From positions 11,996,518 to 12,060,517 of the forward strand of contig CM057153.1 in NCBI GenBank assembly GCA_029962745.1: DNA of 64,000 nt, read 5' to 3'. The position numbers and the translations under genes are program-made. Positions 24,301 through 33,653 of the stretch are shown in pieces; the first letter of the stretch is position 1, and each line of letters opens with the position of its first letter. The DNA comes from Echinometra lucunter. Lineage: Eukaryota > Echinodermata > Echinoidea > Camarodonta > Echinometridae. Under the pieces are notes generated by a model that was given only the letters and a program-made list of their open reading frames with translations, made no database searches and was not told where the DNA came from.

Positions 24301-27300
24301 ATCTTCATTTCAACTTTCAATAAGATTTAATCCATAAAAGTCAACCGCCTCTTGAAAACGTTTTTCCTTACTTTCTTTTAGCGGTCACTCAAGATCTAAA
24401 GGTAGTCCAATCTATTATCCCCATCCCAACCCCAACCTTACTATAGAATTCGCTGCCCGTTTGTGGACGTAAGGTACGGCTTTGATCAGAATCGCTGAAA
24501 GCTATAGCTTTGTTCTGTCTTTCTAAAGCCCGGAAGAGGTAGAGGAGGGGTAGGTCCTTTTGGTTGTCTTTCTTTGTCCTCGTATTAATGGCTTTTATAC
24601 ATCATAAAACACTCAAGCCTTTTGAAAACCTCTTCCTTCCTTTTGAGTGTTTCATTCTTTTATCCACGCGTCCCGGCCTAACTTCCTGTTCGCGTTTTCG
24701 CTTTTCAAAAAAAAAAAAACACAAACCACATAAAATTGCGTTTTTCTTTGCTGAGATCACGTGACTATGAATGGCCAATCAGCGAGGGCGTGTGTCGCTA
24801 GGGGGCGGAGCTTAGTGCGGAGCCAAATTTGATCTTTGGATCTCGCTCGTGTGTCCAAAAAAAAGATCTGACTGAATGAAGAAAACACTCGCAGAAAAAC
24901 TGATTTTCCGACCCTTTCCCTTTATTTTTTTCGCTAGATTATTTTTACAGAGCATACTTGAAACATGGAAGATCCAGAAAATAAAGAAAACAAAATTTGA
25001 AAAATTTAGAAGTTTTTTATTATTTTGCCAATTTTCTCGACTTCTCTTCACGCTACTTCTGTCTGATTTTGTTGTGACGATTCACATATGTGCTTAGATT
25101 ACGATGAGTATGATCCTGTGGTAATACATTCTTTGAAACTGTAGCACTACATAAAAGAGTATTTTCAGGTTAATCAAAAGTGCCAATTTAAATAAAGGCT
25201 ATAATTTCGAATGTTTGTAAATTTTCAATTTTTTTCATTGTACGGGCAAGACGCGTATGCAAATTTAGTAAATCCACATTCATACAGCAACATTTCCGCA
25301 TCCAAATTTAGGTCTCGACCAAAATTTGGACGTGGAAAAGAACGTTCTTACACCTTTGGCAAAATGTCTGCATTGTCGTGCGGACTTCGTAAAGACATCC
25401 CTCCTTTCTTTAACACTTCCGCCTCCTTCGCAAACGCTCCTGAAAGCTTCCGCCTTGCGGGCAGCTTCGCGAGGGCAGACATAGCCGACATATAAGAAAG
25501 AAAAAAAAAAAAACAATCCGGCGCCGAATTCATAACCTTGCATTGTTTCCTCAGATTGTCCACATATCTAAATGGTTGTCCAAAAAGTCATTCTGATTGT
25601 CCTAGTCCATGATTTTACCACTCGTGGGGGTGTAACATAAAGAGATACAATTAATCTTACGATCAATTGTATCCTTAGTACATGGTTTGCCATAGACTTA
25701 CGATTGATATCAATCATTTTTATGTTACACCCCCCCCCCCCTGGTGTGATCCTCGATGTTTCCACGCTGTCCTGCTGCGTTGAGCATTTTCTATGGCATT
25801 TCGCACCGTTTCCAATTGATTCCTAGAACACTCCCAGGTAAGTCCACCGTCAGCATGGTCAGTACGCAGAGATATGTAGTAATCTACCAAGAAACGATGA
25901 TTCGCAGACTTATGCGTATGACACGGAAAGAGTGCCGATATGACAAAATTTGGTTCCGCAACCCTTCCTAATCTTGTTGGGCTTCAGTATGGTCTCTTTT
26001 TTATGTCCCTGTCAAGAATGCACTTTGACGTCCTTCAGCACACATTTGATGTCAGCCAACTGCAAACAAAATACAAGTATCAATTGTAGCACATCGTGCA
26101 ACTTTCACTGCGACAAACCAGGATTAAACCTGATTGGAAGTTCAACGATTTCGTGTCAGACCGGTGGGATTCTTTCTGCCGACCAACCAACATGCGAAGG
26201 TATATTTTTATTTACAGTTTTATTTAAGCAGGGTAGCCTCTTCAGTTAAAAAACTGCTTTCAGTTCCCTGCAGGATGAAAAAAATATACATGACTGACAT
26301 ACTAATTAATATAATATAGATACAGATCACAAAATAAGATAATAATATTAACATATTAATATATATAATATGTATTTAATAGTATTTCACACAACGATTT
26401 TTATTCCATGCTAAAGCAATATCTTGATATTAATATGTATTGAAAATAACATTAATATAAACATGCAGGCTATCTGAGCTCAGTGGCAGCCGCCGACACT
26501 CATTCTCCTGTAGTCTTAAGTAAATTTTGACACAGTTTTTCGCTTTTGCATTTTTGAAGAAATCCCAGGCTACCCGACGCATATCGTTTTCTTAAATTTC
26601 GCGTCAAGTACAGACGAATACGCCCGTTATAGCGATGATTAATGTTATGCCCAACTGCATGCGTTTGTGTAGATTGCTAGAGTTGAGGTACCCCATACTC
26701 GGAACGTTTATTGAAATGATTGTCTCTAACATTTTAACATCTCATGAACGACTAAATGAAGATTTCTATCGTCCAGTATTCTATTTTTTTTCTGTGACGG
26801 GTTACCTCTGAAATTTTACATGTGTCATTGTACACCGAACCTGAGACTTGGAATTAACCTTTTGTCTGAAGTGAAATTCTGGTCTTTTATGTACCATCTT
26901 TATTGAGAAAAAAAAAAGAAATTTGAGAGAAGTGGTTCATTGAGCAGGTCAATGATTACATCTACTTCAGACAAAATATCTCAGACGATGCCAGATGGGA
27001 TGCGGACATCCAAAGAAGAATTGAAATGACAAAGAATACATTTCTGTCAGTGAAAGACTTGTTCACATATAGAAAGGTGAAATTTGTGCTTAAGTTATCA
27101 AAAAGTTATCAAATCGTTATGTATGATCTGTCCTACTTCCTAGCGGAAACATGTCGGTCAGTAAGCAAGATTATGGACTATACCCAGATTTTCCAAAGGA
27201 ATGTGGGTATTCAGGAGAATGATGAGAATATTGTGGAAAATTAAAACCAATAAAGAAATGTTGTTAATGACACGATGTAAAGAAACTGTATTGGTAGGAT

Positions 27301-30132
27301 TCGTTAAGGAAAGAAAAGCCAAATACTTTTGTCACGTTAAAAGGCATCAAAGTCTCTGAAGAGATATGTAAGAGGAAAAAGTAGAAGGAACTAGACCAAG
27401 ACGGAAACTCAGAATCAAATGGGATGAGAACACCAAGAACTGGAGTGAACAAAAATGCAAGAGTAGCAGAATGGTAAAAGATAGATATGGATAGATCAGT
27501 TCCAATCAACCTCCGAAGCGGAGACATGGGAGAATATATCTGGACAGACAGAACGGGTTCCGCAGACGTTAAGGGGGAAAAAAATCATGCAGTAATAAAT
27601 CACATCAACTATGATTTATTTAATGTTATATATTAAAGGGAATCGCCTGTTGGATTGTCACCAATAGGAAATTGAATGTACTTTACAATCATTTTACATC
27701 ATGCGTTCTATAGTCACTAGGTGTTCTATCCCACTCCTGCCGCCACATCTAAAGAGCGCTAGGCTTCCTTGCAGTCAAGGGCTTGACATTGATTATGGTA
27801 CATCTTGCGAGTTCTCCTGCGAACAGAAGTACTTCCTGAACGGTTCTTCGATTGTTAGTTGCTTATCCGATGGAAATTTGTCTGGACCTCTACCAAACTG
27901 CGCAGGTAATTTGATGGCTGGTTTATCATTTTCATTTCAAGATATTAAAAAAGATACGTTTTGTAACTTAGCACGGAGTGCACTTTTCATATTTCAAACG
28001 ATTAATCTAGCTTCATGGTTTTGATAAACAAGAAAAAGGTAATAATACGAATAAATCTTTTAAAAAAAAACAGTTTGTAAAGCACGTTGAGATGGCTACA
28101 TATGATGCTCTAAATAGGCATTACAAATTATTTTGTTATAAAAAATCAATCAGAAGCCATGATTTTCAAATAGGTAGATAATTATGTTGGGAAGCGAAGC
28201 TTGCAGTATTCATTTCTCGGTCAAAGGGGCGGCGCCAGGGTAATTTGATAGGAGGGAAGGGGTAAGATGACCCAAAAGTGAGGTTTTTACGTCTGGAATG
28301 AACAAATAGGGTTTTTTTATACAGTTGCATGACCCAGCCCTCTCTATCCCCTTGCTCTTCTTTTTTCTTCCTTTTTTTTCTTCTTTTCTTCCTCTGTTTT
28401 TTCATCACTTGAACAATCAAAGAGGAATCACCTACGCCGATCTTGAGGACAGCCACTTCAACATCTGCTATAAGGAGCAGCCATAGAATACCGGTGTCAA
28501 GAGAAAGGGTATCTACATTGACTACTTCAGCCTCTCTCAGGCCGTATACTGAAAGAGATAATGGAACAAAAAGGAGGAGTGTGGACTCTAATCCCCACCA
28601 GATTAGTGAGTTTGAAGAATATGATGATGTTTCCAATATATGACAATATCAGTCTACATCAGTTCATGCTGTACGTCGTTTTCTTTTAAGACAGGGGAAT
28701 CAGCGCTTTAGTCAATTGCCCCTAAATTCTCCAATCAAGAAACATACTCAGTCGTCCAGAGATATGCATGACTATATACGTTTTACGTTTTCAAAAAGAC
28801 GTGATGGATTAACGATATTCTTTTCTTAAATTCCTAATGTGTTTCCTCTTTGACTCAACTGCCTGCTTTAAAAAAAAAAAACTCTTCAAAATATTTTATT
28901 TCTTTTTTAAAAGGAACTGCATATTTTGCATTGATTGCAATTCCGGTAGTCATGATACTGTTCGTCATTCCTTTCCTTATTTCACCTTGGAGGAAGGCAT
29001 ACAGGTATAGGCGGGTAAGCCCTCCAATATTTCCTCAAAGTAGTACTCTGATTTGGCTAGAGGGGGTTGGGGAGGGGGAGGTAATATATGATGTCGCGTA
29101 TTCTGTATTTTAGTTTTGTTGATATCTGTGTATTACTATTCAAAATTATGAGGTATATATACTTTACTTGTAGGTTCAATTCAGTTCAGTTCACTTTCAT
29201 TTAATTCGGAACAATCTTTTAATAGAAATATTGTATATACAACACTTTGCAGTAACATGATAAACCTATGCATTTCAGTATAAAGTAAAAGCATTTGAAA
29301 TAACATGTACTTGCATATGAAAAAGCGATGGAAAGAAAAGGGGGTACAGCTGGTAAAAATATTAAACATGTCTGGTCAAGACAACTTCAAAGATAATAAT
29401 AAAATCAATGGCGGAGAACAAATACGGAGTGATAAAGAAATAAGAAAAAATAATGAATTTCCCCTTGTATCCAGACAAACACTGAGGGAATGAAAAGGCA
29501 AAGGAGAGGAAAAGAAGAAGAAGAAGAGAGAGAGAGAGAGAAAGAAAATTAAGAGGAAGGAAAGCTGAACAATACATTAAGTGAAAGTTCGTGTTATGTC
29601 GGCTATTGTTTTTTTTTTCTTGTTTTTTTTTTTTAAAAACGTATTTAGTAGTATTAAATCCAATTTATCTTTAAGTATCATTATCTGGATGACACACATG
29701 AAATCTTGGAACACCAAGAGAGACTGTTGGGAGTTGAAGAAGAATATACACCCAGCTTGGAAGGTATGATATATCTCAGTTCAAACTTACATACTAGTAG
29801 TTTAGACGTATATGCACTTTATATACATGATGATTAAAGATAATCCTTGCTGTTTTTATCGAGCTCCCAATGCTGTCACAGCTTCCCTCTTTTCGAACAC
29901 TCAGTTGTGCCATTCTATGCTCATCAAGTTTTATAAACATTTACAGTCATCACGAAATCGACGAGTAATTAAGTACTATATTGTCAGCATGATAATGAAA
30001 ATGATACTGATATTTGTTGTAATCAGCACATCAATATAATGATAGGGAAAACAAATAAGTATAATGATAATGATAATAATAATGATGATGATAACAACAA
30101 TAATGAAAAAAAAAATAGTAATAATGATGATG

Positions 30133-30174
<42 letters not shown>

Positions 30175-33100
30175 GTAAAGATAGTACTATATTGTCAGCA
30201 TGTTAATGAAAATCATACGGATATTTATTGCAATCAGCACATCAATATAATGATAGGGAAAACAAATAATGATGATAATAATAATAATAATAATAATAAT
30301 GATAATAATAATAATAATGATAATTATAATAATTACAATAATGATATAAATAATAGTGATTACACAGTTATTATTCATTTAATCTGTAAATAATTATACA
30401 GAAAATGTTGGTTTTACGGAAGGTGTCTTTCAGCCTACTCTGTGTATTTTTATGATATCCTCTTTAGTTTTAGCCAATCAAGATATTTCTCCAGACGTGG
30501 ATGGATACTACACGAACAGCCACATAGTACCAGCACAGCCGACTCCGATGCAGCTCGACCCACTAGAAGTAAGACAGTCAAATTCAAGATCACTTGAATT
30601 GAAGAAATGTGAATAGTTTTAAACATTAAAAAGTGTCCCTGAGCAAGTCCGAGGTATTCAGCAATTTTACATCCCATTCGTAACCAATCATGTAGAAGTT
30701 ATGAACATAAATTGACGGTTCTTTTAATCCATAGCAGTACAGAGCTTTCTTGAGTTCTAAATTAATCATCTTCATTCCCTAAATTGGCAACAACTATTAT
30801 TTTTCCCACTCTTGCATAGTTTGAAATAAAAAATAAATATTGATATAACATGAACTAAAATGAATTACAAGTTTCATCGGAAATTGCCAATATGAACAAG
30901 AAAACAATGATTATATATTATTCACTGCGTTCAAAGAGTTTGATAATTAGTTATAATTAAACTGTTCTAATTCGAGAGCGTCACATCATACTGCGTTGGG
31001 AATGGACCCTAATTTTTCAGTGAATTTTTCTCTTCCTGATCATGTATAATATGTAATGCCCAGCATTCTGGACCAACAGTGTCACCTAAAGGAGACACTG
31101 TACCTCTACGGGTTAAAGAATTATGATATCAGTCGTGATTTATTCTGTTTGCTCATGTTTCAGAATTACAGCATGGCTTCGACAGAGAAGGGCATGGTAT
31201 TCATCCTCAACAACAACAATTTTCCTGACGGGAGATTTCGGAAAGGATCCGAAATAGATGTGGAGAATGTAACTCACGTGTTTCGTGAAATTGGCTATCG
31301 TCCTCACTTATACCGAGACCTAACTGGAAATGTAAGTAAGAATAAGGACAACACACACGAACAAACAAAAGAAAAAAAATCACAGACATGGTGGCCAATA
31401 TTAAAACAAGCGGATGCAGATGAACCTGGTTTAACATATAGTCTTCTACATTCTGTACAGAGCAATGGAATCAGTAAACGAACGATTAATGATTCCATTA
31501 ATGAAACCTGGGGAGCGTTTCATGAAAGGACTTGTCGGATGTTTTATCCGACAAAGTCAGTTTTATCCGACAGTTGCCATAGTAACGATGCTTCTCAACC
31601 AGTCAAAATCAAGGAAAGATGTCAGATCTGACAACTTGTCAGACAACAAATGTTGATGAAACGCTCCCGTGGACCAAGGACAGCAGGTCTAACTGTCGTG
31701 AATACCGGCAAATGTACTGAGACTTACTACCAAAGGGACTATTAAAACAAAGTCGACAAAATGGAGCCCCCTATACAGGCTTCAGAAAACTTACATGGGG
31801 GGACACTGCCTGTTTGAAATTATTTGCGCTGAAGTCACAAAGCTTTTTGTTTTTATTTTTGAGTTTTTGTTTGTTTTTGCGATTCTGGATATTGCATTAG
31901 TCTCATTTAGTGATATCTAGGCTAGGTTGGTTTTTCTTTTCTTTCTATTCAACTACCTTCAATTACTTCAGGCGATCGAAACCCATGCTGCTGGACGTAA
32001 ATTACCTGCAAAGCATCATTGCTTCTTTAATTTCATTCCATTATATTTCACTCATCTACAGGAGATTCGGAATGCTTTAACATTACTTGTCGATAAGATC
32101 GAACACCGTCACACATCGGTTGTACTTATTCTTATGTCTCACGGGGAAGAGGCGGGTATTCTTGGTATCGACGGAAACCTCATCACCATGGCAGAAATCA
32201 AAGAGAGGTTCTCGGGTAGACAATGCCCAGCACTGATCGCTAAGCCTAAGATCATCTTTGTTCAGGCATGTCGTGGAAGTGAGTGCCACAGTACCACACT
32301 CTTGTTTCACTAAACCTTTATCAGTAACAGGAATCACATTTCCATTCAAACCCATGGGAATCAACTATTTCAATAATATGTAACAGCTATCGTAAACTGT
32401 TATGAAATAATTCATAAAACATGGCCTAAATTTGCTAAAGCTAGATTAATCTTTGACTGAAAAGATATAAGAAAACTTAGCCTACAGACGAAGAGAGACG
32501 AACATCTTACTTTTACTGTACATTCTGTTAAAAGGCCCCGTCCTGCCACTCCACAAACGCACATTCCTTCTTCTTTTTTGGCGCTCATAATCATTTCAAG
32601 CATTGCTCAGTGCTTTTGAAGCATCTTGTGTCAGAACTAAACAATCTTTCCTCCCCTCTTGACTACGCAGAAACCATGACCAGATGCGCCACAGACTCGG
32701 GTTTCCGTAGGCATGGTAGGTCAGAAGTGCCTGAACTCATGACTACCGATTCGTTGTTTCAGCCAACTGCAAGCATGGCAAATGATTTCCCTTTGCAGAC
32801 ATGGGCTGGCGTGGACACCGACTGCAACGTCCCAGATAATGCAGATATGTACATAGCTCATGCAACCTCTGAAGGTATGATAATAGCATTTCTGATTCAT
32901 AGCAATACATAATCATCCATCTGAAACATGCTCCCAGTTCTTACTCGGACGCTGGACTTAACACCTTTCCGAAAAACTAATAAATATACCCTGTTGATGT
33001 TGAGGGCTAGTCACTTTCGTCCGATGAAAACGTATGGAAAGGAAAAGAAAAACACTAAGCTGCTCATTTTATACATTACCATCATTATTATATCTGATAT

Positions 33101-33605
33101 GGAGTGCTGTTGATCCCTTAATTCTTCTTCTTCTTCTCTTCTTCTCATTCTTCTTTTTCTTAATTTTCTTCTTCTTCCTCTCCTTCTTCTTCTTCTTCTT
33201 CTTCTCCTCCTCCTCCTCCTCCTCCTCCTCCTTCTTCTTCTTCTCCTCTTCCTCCTTCTTCTTCTTCTTCTCCTCTTCCTCCTTCTTCTCCTTCATCTTC
33301 TTTATTGTGTTGGCTATGCAATACAGGTTACTTTTCGATGAGGGACCGAGTGAATGGGTCTTGGTTTATCCAGGCTCTCTGTGAAGAACTTTTAGCAAGG
33401 GCTCATCTTGATGACCTTGACACCATTATGACTAAGGTAACTTATTTCTCTTTGGGTACTTAGATAACTCGCATATCTTTGCAGTTAGAATTTTCTGAAG
33501 ATAAGAATGAAGAACACTCCCTTCTCAAATTGACTCCAGTTGATTTGTCTTTCACGCTTACTTAGTTTAAGATCAATAATAATGATAATAATGATAATAA
33601 TAATG

Positions 33606-33653
<48 letters not shown>

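Larger units (their letters stand above)
17357..26016 (+). other. Large intron 2 of gene B: repeats only
   Basis: 8.7 kb without a convincing exon. It contains a GC-rich segment at 17440-17960, an echinoderm-type dispersed repeat at 18290-19340, microsatellites, a LINE 3' end at 20775-21312, a triplicate at 21998-22708, pyrimidine-rich sequence around 22740-24060, a second piece of the dispersed repeat at 25250-25500 and a hairpin at 25626-25736. Further CCP exons cannot be excluded; I saw none with the right phase and cysteines. Confidence 0.6.

Noticed and set aside
28606..28643. Extending gene B exon 5 to include SEFEEYDDVSN, similar to HEFEEGD in gene C
   Set aside because: The GTGAGT donor at 28606 is strong and in the phase needed by the transmembrane exon; extension gives a stop or the wrong phase.
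31332..31656. Open frame continuing past DLTGN in gene B
   Set aside because: It reads through a GTAAGT donor into a MITE; A and C splice at the same codon.
31927..32061. Residues upstream of the second p20 exon in the same frame (AIETHAAGRKL)
   Set aside because: They lie before a CTACAG acceptor; paralogues begin exactly at that junction and caspases have no insert there.
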